In this document: one piece after another, positions 24,105 to 34,459 of the stretch
Layout: every line of letters begins with the position of its first letter
How positions within the stretch are numbered: the stretch's first letter is position 1
DNA from: Isoetes taiwanensis
Lineage: Eukaryota > Streptophyta > Lycopodiopsida > Isoetales > Isoetaceae
NCBI GenBank assembly: GCA_021234155.1
Contig: JAJEKV010000065.1
Coordinates: 1,807,567 to 1,871,566, forward strand
DNA: 64,000 nt
Direction of reading: 5' to 3'
Notes under the pieces: model-generated
Database searches by the model: none
Seen by the model: the letters and a program-made list of their open reading frames with translations, nothing else
What the model was told of the DNA's origin: nothing
Made by a program: the position numbers and the translations under genes

Positions 24105-24340
24105 AGGAAGGAAGGAAGGAAGGAAGGAAGGAAGTATATTTTAACATCCACGAGGAGGCCGGCCTATGAGGCGATGATACAATATAGTAGAAAGTTTCAA
24201 ACATAAAAGAGACCAGAGAAACCCCTGACAATGTGTCTCTACGATGGGATGAAAAAAACCCCCATGTGGGAGAAAAACCCTTGTAGTAGGCGTTGAGAGG
24301 CCCTATCTGGGCGCTCAAATTCCCTGTGCTGTGAGGGACA
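24105..24340 (-). mobile_element. LINE 3'-end fragment (copy F)
   Basis: On the minus strand it runs from 'gtccctcacagcac' through a TTTTTCTCCCACATGGGGGTTTTTT hairpin block at about 24,251-24,276 and a CATAGGCC word at about 24,163 to 'aaaatatacttcc' and (TTCC)n of seven units at 24,105-24,134. It matches fragment E at 1036-1262. It lies exactly between SINE unit 3 and SINE unit 4 and is only a 5'-truncated tail. Confidence 0.65.
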
Positions 24341-25590
24341 TAGATTTAAGATAAAAAATAGTCACGTTAGCTCACTGGTTAAATTTGTTAAAGTAGTCTT
24401 ATTAGGACATTGAGTTATTTTTGGTAGAGGTTCGAGCTCAGGTATTTCATATTCTAAAACCTTAAAAGCGGCCCGTATAGAGGCTCCTTAATACCATCAA
24501 AACCTTAGGCAAACTTCGTATTTGACATCTCAAAATCATAGGAAGCTCCCAATCATAAATGAGCATAAGGCAAGAGGTGCCTAGAGGCTCCAACATACAG
24601 TCTGGACCGTAGGATTGGCAGATCCGATGATTGTGGTAGTCCAGGGTGCACCTCGTTTAGAAACATGGGATTCTAGGGGAATTTGATATGGATATAATCC
24701 CAAAACTATAGACCATATCCCTAAAACAATTCAATGGGTTATTATAAAAAAAAAACATAGATTTAAGATAAAAAAATAGTCACGTTAGCTCACTTGTTAG
24801 ATTGGTTAAAGTAGTCTTATTAGGACATTGAGTTATTTTGGTAGAGGTTCGAGCTCCCGTATTTCATATTCTAAAACCTTAAGCGAAGCCGTATAAAGGC
24901 TCCTTAATACCATCAGAACCTTAGGCAAACTCGTATTTGACATCTCAAAATCATAGGCGCTCCCAATCATAAATGAGCATAAGCGAAACAAGAGGTGCCC
25001 AGAGGCTCCAACATACAGTCTGGGCCGTAGGATTGGCAGATCCGATGAAACAAGAGGTGCCCAGAGGCTCCAACATCTGATGGGGGCGTAAGGATTGGCA
25101 GATCCGACGACTGTGGTAGCCCAAGGTGCACTTCATTTAGAATATGTAGCAAAATAGAAGGGGATTCCAGGGGGATTTGATATGGATATAATTTTTTGAA
25201 ACCATAGATCATATCTCTAAATCAATTTAAGTGTTATTATAAAAAAAATATAGATTTAAGATAAAAAATAGTTACGTTAGCTCACTTGTTAGATTGATTA
25301 AAGTAGTCTTATTAGGACATTGAGTTATTTTGATAGAGGTTCAAGCCCGTATTTCATATTCTAAAACCTTAAGTGAAGCCGTATAGAGGCTCCTTATACC
25401 ATCAGAACATTAGGCAAACTCATATTTGACATCACAAAATCATAGGTACCCCCAATCATAAATGTGCATAAGTAAAACGAGAGGTGCCCAGAGGCTCCAA
25501 CATACAGTCTGGGCCGTAGGATTGGCAGATCCGACGATTGTGGTAGTCCAGGGTGCACCTCATTTAGAATATGTAGCAACCCTCACTAGC
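24341..25590 (+). mobile_element. SINE cluster part 2: three units
   Basis: Three more units of the same SINE begin at about 24,353, 24,770 and 25,253. A-box-like TAGCTCACTGG or TAGCTCACTTG words occur at about 24,367, 24,787 and 25,278. B-box-like words occur at about 24,429, 24,846 and 25,338 (the last changed to GGTTCAAGCC). Units 4 and 5 run full length to 'ttattata' plus A-run at about 24,748 and 25,240. Unit 5 contains a short internal duplication of 'gaaacaagaggtgcccagaggctccaac' near 24,986 and 25,047. Unit 6 ends at about 25,577. The units stand head to tail, each starting with 'catagatttaagataaaaa'. Confidence 0.65.
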
Positions 25591-27173
25591 TATAGGCCTT
25601 CAACCTCAACCCGGATCAGCGAGTATGCTCTTTGCTTGATTGGTGCAATGGCAGCCTAAAAACGGGCGGGCCGATATAACGGGCGATGGTGGCCATCTTC
25701 TTGGCAGAAACCTAGGGGGCAGCTATGGATGACCCCGTTTTTTTTGGTGAATCAAGATTTCCCCAGATGCTGGAGGGTAGTTAGGGATCTGTGCTGCTGA
25801 AGACTGGGCTATTTGAACCGTTCTTGCAGTCGAAGTCTTCTATTTTCTCATTCCCTTTCGTGCAAAAACCAGGGAAGCTTCCTTCCATTTCTTTTAGCTT
25901 CTAATCTTTGATAATAGTTTAAAGGCTCTGAGGTTGTTGACAAGGCGAGTGCACTTGGTATTTCTGCTTCTTGCTTATGCATCTGCCATAAGTTTCCAGC
26001 TATGGGAGTTATGCCTCAGGTTAGTTTCAGATTTAAAGTGGAGCTCCTTTTCTGCCATAGATCTCGTTCTTGTCAGCTCCTAGTGGTCTGGCTGGGAGAA
26101 GGGATGCGGATTTCAGGAAACAGATACAAACAGCTCTGTAGTATGTGTTGACATAAGAAGAAGGAACCACTCTTTAAGTACAGCCCCCAGCTAGAATAAT
26201 TTTCGGAAGGGATCTTCGAGATTAGCTTGGTGTTAGACTGGAAACAACTGCTTGCTCCCTGTAGTATTATGACAACTAAGAAGAAGACGATGTTGGCCTA
26301 TAGTACTATTCTGTAACCTTTTTCTTTTTGGTAGTCCTAGTATCTGCAAGAGCTAAACCTTTTGACAGAAGACGAGCGCTTCTGCATTTCTGTTGCAAAG
26401 GTTTCAAAGACTTTGTGGTTGTTTGTCTAACAATTAGCAGGGCTCGTGCACCCCTTTCCCAGCAAGGGGTGGCTTGTGAATTGGTAGTCTATAGGAATGG
26501 GACAGTTCAAAAGTCATTGACTTCTAATGGGCGAGAGACCCTATAAAGGTTAATTTCTTGGTCTTGCAGGAAGACAAGGCCTGCATGGCTAGATGCAAAT
26601 GGGCCAGGCGTGGGTCAGGATTCTAGCAGTGGCATTCCTTTTGGTTCACTTGGTGAGAAGAAGGTCGAGTGCCTCACTGCATGAGGCACCCCCTGTAGTA
26701 TTGTTGTAGCAGCTGATGGGATCAGTACTATCTTCGGCGGGGAGCGTAAAGAGGATCCTGTCTCTAGTTTGGAAGCTGAGCAGTGCAATTGGGTACTCCC
26801 TTTCTTGCGGCTGGTAATCCCAAGTTTCTTTGCTATAGCTGAGGGCCTATTTTTGAAGCAATGTTGCAGTTGCGGCATGTGGAAAGACAAGAGCTTTGCT
26901 CCCATAGTATCTGTTTGGAGAAGAGGCCGGGTAGTTCTTGTTTAGTAACTGGCCCTAGTTGTGTCATTAGGGTCTAGGAAAATAGTTCTTCTCTCCTATA
27001 GTATTCTACGGAGAAGAAGTTGAGAGAGGCTCAAAGAGTACTAGGCCCAGAGTCTGGACTGCTATTCATGGATATAAGAAGTGGTAGCAACTCTGGACTC
27101 AACTGTATGTACGTAAATGTTTTATCCTTTGAACATAATACAGATCCTTGACTTCAAAAAAAAAAGAAAAAAA
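25591..27173 (+). mobile_element. Poly(A)-ended retroelement-like block, no coding recognised
   Basis: The block ends with 'gttttatcctttgaacataatacag' and a poly(A)-like tract at 27,156-27,173, which looks like the 3' end of a plant L1 or a processed transcript. Inside, a loose motif 'TAGTAtT..' followed by 'aagaaga' recurs near 26,140, 26,262, 26,300, 26,695, 26,905 and 26,996. The longest frames (26,328-26,546 plus; 26,905-26,615 minus) show no domain. The call as an L1 3' region is a guess from the tail only. Confidence 0.3.
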
Positions 27174-27960
27174 CATGGCAGCTAGATGTTTTTGTATGAT
27201 TTTAACTTGAAGCTTTTATGTGCATTACTGAATGCTTGAGGCAGAGAAGCAAAGGTGCAACAATTGTTGATCCAAGTAGGGAAGTGCTTTCAATGCTACT
27301 CTGCCCAAGGTTCAAATCCTGAACCACTACTAGGGCTCGAAAATAGCAATATGTGTAACCAATAAAAATGCCGCTTGGTATTTGACGCTACCGAAAAAAA
27401 TATATATTAGTGCATTTTTTAGCGTATTGTACCGATTTTTTTTTATTTTCTTTCCGGGAAAATTGCCGGATTTGTTTTTGGATGACTGAAATTTAAGAGA
27501 ATTGAGCAAATTTTTAGGGGCCGAACTCCCCTGTTTTGGAACCATGACCACTACATATTTTCTGCTTTATTTGGTATTTTTTATTTTTATTTTATTTTTT
27601 TTTATTAGGAGGGTTGCCTAACCCGAGCTGCCCACTTTCTTGCGATTCTAGCTATGCCATCTGTCATGCCACGTCATCTAAAATCAGTTTGAGCCGTCCA
27701 ATTCTCTAATATCGAATCCTACAGCCAGGGAAATTAGAAAACCCAAGTAATTTCGAATCCTACGGCCAGGGAAATTAGAAAACCCAAGAAATTCTCCGCC
27801 GTGTCTCTGGCAGAGAACAGGCCCAACTCAGCTATAGCAGATCCGGCTCTGCATTAGGTCGTCCTCACTGATCGATTTTGAGACAAGGAAGTTCAGAGTT
27901 TTTGTGTAAGATCGACCCGTGCCTGCTCTTGCTTCCAATATTTTCTGTTACAGCCTATCA
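27174..27960. other. Spacer with a 41-bp tandem duplication
   Basis: AT-rich with no gene. At 27,712-27,793 a 41-base unit beginning 'tcgaatcctac.gccaggg' occurs twice in tandem with two or three differences. T-runs at 27,417-27,447 and 27,570-27,605 break the rest. Confidence 0.5.
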
Positions 27961-27969
27961 AGGATTTCT

Positions 27970-28263
27970 TTCGAGTGGAGGGGATGCTGAATTGGCTGCT
28001 GATAAGCACACAGAAGATGCCCTGCGCCAAAGTACACTGATTATTCTGAGAAGGTACAGTGGGAAATTTGTCGCCCCATTATGGAATGCAGTCGATTTCT
28101 TATTTTGTTTTGCAAGCTTTGTTTGCCCTCCTATATTGCTTGATTTTTTGAATGAATGCAAAAATGTGACTTCTAGGCCAAAATGGCATGAAAGGATAGC
28201 TACTAAGGAACTTCACACCCAAGAACGAGATGCTTTTCTAATGTGGCATAGTGGATTACCGAG
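27970..28263 (+). pseudogene. LSG1: LSG1-like GTPase, two adjacent exons only
   Basis: Large-subunit GTPase 1 releases NMD3 from cytoplasmic pre-60S ribosomes. Exon text 'EDALRQSTLIILR' ends at 28,053 on AG, followed by a GTACAG donor. A TTCTAG acceptor precedes 28,177, and exon text 'PKWHERIATKELHTQERDAF' then 'LMWHSGLPR' runs to 28,263, followed by a GTTTGT donor. Joining the exons in phase 2 gives RRPKW, matching the 'RRPPW..EMS.EEL...E..AFL.W' stretch that precedes the GTPase domain in plant LSG1. The 123-base intron also stays open, giving one misleading ORF from 27,878. No G1-G5 GTPase motifs are found downstream, so this is a fragment. The family assignment rests on about 45 residues recalled from memory. 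Confidence 0.45.
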
Positions 28264-29880
28264 GTTTGTGTGCAAACGTGTTCAGTTCCTTTGCCTCCTC
28301 TAAATCTCTGTATATCCTGTAATGCAGACCATAGAGCAGGTGAGTAAGTAGGACAATAATTCAAATAATATACTTCACGAAACCTAAGTCCTGGCAAAAC
28401 CATAAAAATGGGTGAATTATATGGAAAATATTCTCAGAATGGAATGTTCTAGGAGTCAAACATTTATGCAGAAGTTCTATCTCAGTAGTTTAAACAATAC
28501 TGATTAGTGGGGAGATTTATGTTATGTTTGAGATTTGTTCCGGATTTCATTTCCTGAAGAGTTTCTCCAATGTAGCTAATCTCTATGTATTACAAATTTG
28601 ATTATCTATTTCCTCTAGCATGTTCTTTGCAGTAGCTTTGATTTCATATGCTCTCTCTCTCCTTGTGATTCTTGCATGCTTAGTTTTAGGTTTAGATATT
28701 GAACTTTTCTCGTAAATAGAGCATCTAGCTTTTTGTTCCACTTTCACGAATCAAATCCTTGCTACTTTAAAGGATTTGAAACAATGAGCATGCCTTTTGA
28801 AGATAGTGCAATCAAGGATTCTTGAGTTCCTTGAAGTGCAGAAATATGGGTAAATCTCTTAACCACTTTGCAGGGAGCATGAGCTGCCTACATTACAATG
28901 CAATTAATTTTCAATCAAGTAATCCCTCAAGCAATCCTCTGCATTCCTTTCCATTGTGCAAATAACACTGCTTTTAGTTTTTTTTCTTAATGTATCCTAG
29001 CTTTCCACCTGTTGTGAACATTGTGTTCACTTGTTCGATTGGAGACATGTCGTCACTTCACGTCTTTAGAAAAGAAAAATAGCAATTTGGTTTTTCTTTG
29101 CTCAACTAAGGTGGTCATGTCTATCTCACTGAAAGTGCAGGAAAAATGCAAAAGAGAGGATGTCCTTCTCAGGAACCTTGAATCCGGCAGTTGACAAAGG
29201 TTTGTTATATCTAAGCTTTTGGCAACTTGCAGGCAACACATGTCACTATGCATGTTGAAGGCCGTCTGCCTGCCTATGATTTATCTATTATTGCTCTGAT
29301 AATTTTCTCAAGTATTATACTTCTTTTATTCAGCAGACACATTACAATCCATTTTATGCTTATCGCTTTTCAACAATCATGTCGCATTTGCTCTATTTGT
29401 CGTAGTTGCAGGCGATAAATACCGTTGTCAAGCAATGGTCGCCAGTACATAAAGCCCCTAGAAACTTGGCTTGTGCATTGTAATTGGAGATATGGTTCTT
29501 GGCAACTCTTTAATTTTCTAAGCTTTTGGCTTCCTATTGAATAATTAAACCTTGTTCCTCTATATACGCCCTTCAACTACGTGGCTCTAAATTACGATAT
29601 GCTTAAATCTGTATTTTATTTACTATCATATCATAATGAGATTGTTCCAGTTGGAATCGGTAGCGGTGACTGAGATACTTTGAATTCGATTGGGTTGAGA
29701 GGGTTGGAAAGGTGCAGAAAACTTTATAGTCTAGTGCAAGTTTGGCGTTACGATCCCATGATGGCCTGGCTCTTGGATATCTCCCCTGTAGTCTTGTTCC
29801 TCATCCGGGTTAGAATATCCAGCTTTTGGGCAAAATGCTCTTGGTTGTTCCAGTAAATAATTGTGCTGCGCTATTTATGG
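28264..29880. other. Spacer, no exon recognised
   Basis: Following the two LSG1-like exons, intron-like AT-rich sequence contains several plausible acceptor sites (near 28,873, 29,140 and 29,232), but the sequence after each does not resemble the next LSG1 segment. No other gene is recognised. Confidence 0.4.
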
Positions 29881-29884
29881 TAGG

Positions 29885-30452
29885 CACTATGAAATTTCAA
29901 GCAGATTAGAATGGTTAGAAGAAGCCCTTCATCTTGTTGTGCCCAAAGCTTGGTGCATGGAACATGAAGGTTTATATCCTAATAAAATTACATTTTTAAG
30001 TGTTTGCAAAGCTTATAGCAACATTAGTGCCCACTGAGCAGGGGCGATACATTCATGATCAGGTTCTAGAAAGCAGAATGCATTATCATGTGGTATTGGG
30101 ATGTGTACTCCTTCATATGTATCCAAAGTCTGGAAGCATAAATGAGGCTCAAACAGTAGTCAACATTACTGATTTTCATTGTCAAAAAGTAGTCAACAAG
30201 CTGCCAAGTTGGGATATAGTGATTTGAGGTGCATTGATTTCTGGATATGCCCAGCATGGTGAAAGTTTTTGGCATTGCAACGCTTTGAAAATATGGCATC
30301 ATCAGAACATTAATGTTAACAAACTTATATTTTCAAGTATCTTGAAAGCATGTGGTAGAAATACGTGTCATTGAAATGGGCAGGTTCATCCACGTGAAGA
30401 TACTTGAAGCTTGGTTCATTTGTGATATTGTCGTAATGAATATCGTGATTGA
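29885..30452 (+). pseudogene. PLS-class PPR gene remnant, upstream part
   Basis: Pentatricopeptide repeat proteins bind organellar RNA one base per motif. In shifted frames one reads 'GLYPNKITFLSVCKAYSN', 'EQGRYIHDQVLESRMHYHVV', 'LHMYPKSGSINEAQTV', 'PSWDIVI', 'GALISGYAQHG', and 'GRFIHVKILEAWF' then 'VMNIVIDIY'. These are the phrases of P, L and S motifs in land-plant PLS-type PPRs. At least three frameshifts and one in-frame stop occur. The frame halts at the edge of LINE copy D in the middle of a '(N)IVIDMYAKC' phrase, and the next residues reappear on its other side at 34,460. Confidence 0.75.
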
Positions 30453-30522
30453 TATTTATTTATTTATTTATTTATCTTTGCTCGCTCGGGCCAAGAAGGC
30501 CATGGAGCCCAAGTACAATGAA

Positions 30523-31098
30523 TCAGATTTTAAGCAGTAGAGAACGATGTTCATCTACAGCCTTAATATATGATCCTACTTTGAACAATTGCAACTGAAA
30601 CAAAGATCTAAAATCAGCTACATGTATGTTGAATTTCTCTCTAAGTTCTTCATATGCTGGGCATTCGGCAAATACATGATCTTCGTTTTCAATGTCACCT
30701 GTATTGCACAAACTGCAGAGCCTCTCGTCCACTGGAGTTTTAGACCACCGACCTGTCTCTATTGCCAATCTATGGGAACTTAATCTATACCGTGCCATAA
30801 CTTGCTTGAAAAATCTCGGTATCTCAGCTCTCAAATATGCTTGATCACCATATGAATCTAAAGGGTTCACATTCTCTCTATAATGTATCATTCTGCTCCC
30901 TTGTTCGGACCACATGCGCCGGACAGCAAGATGTTCAAGCAATTCTCTCGCATCTTTTTTGTTGTCTGGCCAATTAACACTTGACAGCCCCCATTGCCCC
31001 GCCCATTTCATCACGTTTTCCATCCAGATACTGTTCGGATGGCGCACGCATAGCGATATGATAATGCAATGCGTGGACAAGCTCTTAAGTCTATTCAC
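30523..31098 (-). CDS. LINE ORF2 C-terminal segment with zinc knuckle (copy D), longest intact piece
   Basis: 191 codons open from an internal methionine, so this is part of ORF2, not a separate gene. 'HPNSIWMENVMKWAGQWG' opens the segment. 'LRAEIPRFFKQVMARYRLSS' precedes 'RLCSLCNTGDIENEDHVFAE' followed by 'CPAYEELREKF'. C-x2-C, H and C are all present, giving the CCHC knuckle used by many LINEs to bind nucleic acid. The stop is about 50 bases before the ATAA-type tail. The same block, more decayed, ends copies A, B and C. Being uninterrupted over 190 codons suggests copy D is younger than A-C. Confidence 0.75.
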   Translation of the reverse strand: MNRLKSLSTHCIIISLCVRHPNSIWMENVMKWAGQWGLSSVNWPDNKKDARELLEHLAVRRMWSEQGSRMIHYRENVNPLDSYGDQAYLRAEIPRFFKQVMARYRLSSHRLAIETGRWSKTPVDERLCSLCNTGDIENEDHVFAECPAYEELREKFNIHVADFRSLFQLQLFKVGSYIKAVDEHRSLLLKI

Positions 31099-31399
31099 AA
31101 AGTTTCTGATCGATATAAAGCCTCTATTTCCAAGGGATACAAACCTGTTTACGCAAGCAAAAGAGCATATGGGATCGTACTTTTGACACCCGGCTCTTCC
31201 ACGATAAACTGTTTTTTTTTGACTCTACACGCAACCGAGTCTTGAGGACAGCCTGCGCCCCAAATTGGAGAACCATAAAGAACTCTGGCACCACTAAGGA
31301 CTGTATAAAAACTTTTCAGCCCCCAATCATACAAGGATATACTAGAGCACCGTGATAACATCCCATATAGTGCCGCTTTCCCCCTGCAGTTTCGTCTTT

Positions 31400-32450
31400 T
31401 TTTATACATTCCTTCCAGCTATAATTTGACGAAAAATCAATCCCAAAGGTACTTAAAACTCTCCACATTATCCACGGTAACCCCTGACGATATGTAAACT
31501 TTGGTCTATCCTTGTACCGAAGATCATAATCTTCGTCTTAGCTATGTTCACTTTCATATGCCTCTTTACACAAAATTCTTCCGGTGCATCCAAATGAGCC
31601 TGTAATGCTTGCCCCTTAGTTGCCAAGAGTGCTACATCACAAGATACGGTAATAATTGAATCACATATTCACCCAAAGACGGTCCGCCAATGAATGAGCA
31701 CGCATCCATTCGTCGGTTCATCTATAAGCGGACCAAATAGAGTAGGAGGCGATTGGGCATCCCTGTCTTACTCCAATGTTGTTTCTCACTACGGAGTTCA
31801 GGGGTCGTGCTATCGATATTAGAACTTCCGAATATAATTGTGATATTGCTCCTTTAAGTTCATCCGGAACCCCTAAGCGCACCATGCGGTCTCCCAATTC
31901 ATTCCCGATTTTGTGTCAAGCGCCTTAGTAAAATCAATGAAAGCAACATACAAGGCTTTATTTGGACTTTTTGCTCGTTCAATCAATGCTCTCAATGTCA
32001 AAACATGATCTAAAGTGTTATGTTCAACTTCGGAAACCAGCTTGGCAAGGAGATCTTCTTTCATTACGCTTTCGGCCCATGCACTCAACTTACGTTCTAA
32101 GAGTGTGCCCAAGATCTTAGTAAGCGTGCTCCCTATTAGAATGGATTACGTAATTGAACTGTCTTTTGTCTCCGACTTATACTTTGGATGGACCTCGTTT
32201 AATTTCCAAGTATCACGGTAGATCGAACTTGAGATCAATTATTTAGACAAGCGGTCAGCTTTTCCATTGTATTCTCACCACCCCACTTGAACAACTCTAT
32301 GCACAATCCATGGCGTCATGAGCTTTCCCACTATCCATGTTGGCTAATGCCTCTATCACATCTTCTTTGTGAGAGCGGATCGTACCCAGGGGTGAGAAAA
32401 ACATGTTATTTTCATCACGCCCTTTGCATATAGACTCACCACTAGTTGTT
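31400..32450 (-). pseudogene. LINE reverse transcriptase remnant (copy D)
   Basis: The clearest piece (32,112-31,873) reads 'TLLERKLSAWAES' then 'EHNTLDHVLTLRALIE' then 'ALYVAFIDFTKALDT', the last being RT motif A with its catalytic aspartate in 'AFIDF'. Further down the minus strand, about 31,790-31,730, degraded motif B text with 'GCPIASYSIWSA'-like residues occurs, and 'LYGSPIWGAGCPQDSV' at about 31,290 lies in the thumb/linker region, where many LINE ORF2 proteins read 'LYGsEiWG'. Stops and frame changes prevent function. Confidence 0.65.
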
Positions 32451-32899
32451 GTAGATCATCTTTGATCTAAATTTGGCTGCTTTCGATCCTGCCTTGTAGC
32501 TTTTTCAAAAGGCCTTGGGTGATACTATAAAGTTGCTCACTCGGCTCCCTTTAGCGTGTTTTATAATCACGTCGCGCTTTTTTACATCTCAAGAACTTTT
32601 TATACCATGTGGGTTTATGTGCGTAGCCACCGGAATTCTGGCAGAGCTTCAAAGACATTCCCGATCCCACCAGGCATTATTAGGTCTCCCTTGTCTTTGG
32701 TTTTTAGTGAAGCCAAAGATCTCTCAATTTGCTTGCATAACTAAGCCCAAACAAAATGCTTTTCATCATGTTGGAACACTCCAGTCCAGCGTCTTTGAGC
32801 CAGCGGCTCTTCTATCCTTTGCTTATATGCGGGTTATGCTTATGATTTATTTTGAGTCTAGGATGAAACAATTGCTGCTTTGAACTAGCTTCACCACGA

Positions 32900-33679
32900 C
32901 ATACTTATATCCACGCAAAGGGATATGATCTGATTGAATGCTTTCTCTCCCAAGGTAAATGCTGTTTCACCAAAGATGCAATCACTTGCTGCCACATAAT
33001 CCACTCACGCTCGAACCCATGTGATTAATGCATGTGAACCCTCTAGAATTTTGAAACATGTTTAATCCATTCATAATTTTCAGATTATTCCACGATTACA
33101 TAATTCTAAAAGCTTTTCCCCGGTCATGTTCTCGGACGATCATCGATATCCTATGAAATTGCGGCTCATCTACTTCATGTAAATTCAGATCGTGTTAGAT
33201 TATCAAAGGTAAGCTGCTGTTTTACTTCCTACTCTTGCATTAAAATCTCCAATCAGCATTATGTCTCCTCGCTATACGTAATTCGCCACGTCCATACATA
33301 ACCCCCGGAAAGGGTCGCCCCATCTAAATCGAACTATTGTATATATTTGAGCACAGAGGGTGCAAAGTAGCACGCTCCTAAGAAAAGTTTCTTGATATGT
33401 AACCAAATGTATTGCCTATTGGTATCTGGATGCAATCTTAACCGTTGTTAAATGTTCTCTCGGACATATATTGCTATACCACCAAACCCGATCCTGCTCC
33501 AATTCTTTTCTCGTTCCATGTATGCTCCATCGAGTAAACCCCTCGATCTCAGGCAGCTGGCGAGATTGATGTTCCCATGTCTCTAAGAAAACTAACAGAT
33601 CCTTACTGTCCCATATGTGTCTTGTTGCTGCAATTTTAGCCTGACTTAAACCATGCACGTTCCAACAAACAACCTTCAA
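32900..33679 (-). pseudogene. LINE endonuclease remnant (copy D)
   Basis: Starts 'MKVVCWNVHGLSQAK' (the N of the WNVxG motif is the metal-binding asparagine) with 'DLLVFLETWEHQSRQLPEIE' following (E of LETW is catalytic). Then 'YIWLHIKKLFLGACYFAP' at about 33,410-33,360, 'GVDYVAAS' at about 33,005 and 'SDHIPLRGY' at about 32,925 (SDH carries the general-base histidine). The order fits an AP-like endonuclease. Frames change at least three times. A plus-strand ORF opposite is a shadow. Confidence 0.65.
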
Positions 33680-33691
33680 GGCCCGAGCTTC

Positions 33692-34434
33692 CTAGTTCTT
33701 CTTCTGCGTTAGTAACAAGCGCCTTCCCATTCTGTCCAAAAAGGCTACTACACCTGCTTGTCTTGCATCCTTAACCTTCTGCCATTCTATTTTCCGTGCT
33801 TCCAATTGTGATGGACTAAGATCTGCATCAAGCCAAATCCCTTTCTCCCCTTTCAAAGCACTCCTGTTGTGCATGATTCTGTCTCTCGCTTCCTTGCTTC
33901 CAAACTTTACTAGAATTGGACGATTGTGGAAACTAGGTCTCCCTAATCGCTTCCCTGATATATACTGAGGTTCATGGATATGCATGGTTTCCCTAAAGAA
34001 TTTTTCAATGACCTCGGATATATCTTCACCTTACGCTTACGGTAGTCCAGAAATTTTAGGTTCCGGATCGATTTCATGATCTGCGATTTGTTCTGGTGAA
34101 TCGTCAATCGCTCCTTTCTTTGTTTCGAAATCGGAGAAGCAAGCTTATTTTCAAGCTCTTTAATCGGCTATTATAATCAACAAGGTTCACATTGCATCCT
34201 TGTGGTGTTATCTCGTATGAATTTGCTCTCTCGAGTTGTGTTTTCGTTTTGCATCTGTGCCAAGGTCTCTCTCATGGAAACAACTTCTTTCTTTAAATCA
34301 GATATTTCGGATTTCAATTCTTGAACCAGCATTATGATGCATCCCGAATCCCCCTCATATTCTGCAAAATCACCTTTCTTCTGCTTCGGAGGCATACGAA
34401 TTGCCAAGAGAAAACCGCCCTTCAAGCCCTTCAA
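33692..34434 (-). pseudogene. LINE ORF1 protein remnant (copy D)
   Basis: Two open pieces. The upstream piece (34,434-34,177) encodes a heptad-rich segment 'LVQELKSEISDLKKEVVSMR' and further 'ETLAQMQNENTTRE', a likely coiled coil for trimer or dimer formation. The downstream piece (33,985-33,692) reads 'RPILVKFGSKEARDRIMHN' and 'LKGEKGIWLDADLSPSQLE', the layout of the RRM and C-terminal RNA-binding fold of many LINE ORF1 proteins ('..RPILVRF.s...r..il...'). A frame break near 34,000-34,177 separates them. ORF1 proteins coat the LINE RNA as chaperones. The call rests on layout, not on a strict match. Confidence 0.6.
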
Positions 34435-34459
34435 GCGCGCCCTTCAAGCTTCAAGCGCG

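Larger units (their letters stand above)
30454..34450 (-). mobile_element. Near full-length non-L1 LINE, copy D, inserted in a PPR gene
   Basis: About 4 kb on the minus strand: ORF1 pieces (34,434-33,692), endonuclease (33,679-32,900), reverse transcriptase (about 32,450-31,400), C-terminal region with zinc knuckle (31,098-30,523) and a short tail of (ATAA)n at 30,454-30,475. A 9-base direct repeat with one mismatch flanks it: GATATTTAT at 30,451-30,459, GATATGTAT at 34,460-34,468. The flanking coding text continues from one side to the other. The 5' end starts with a small tandem of 'cttgaaggg'. Coding is interrupted by scattered stops, so it is a fossil, but all expected domains are present. 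Confidence 0.8.

Noticed and set aside
23345-25590. Functional tRNA genes at the A/B-box pairs
   Set aside because: The boxes recur in six similar units with a long non-tRNA body, spacing is longer than in most tRNAs and no cloverleaf is evident. SINE heads fit better.
30589-31186. Plus-strand ORFs opposite the copy D C-terminal region
   Set aside because: They are antisense shadows of the minus-strand LINE ORF2 with its CCHC motif.
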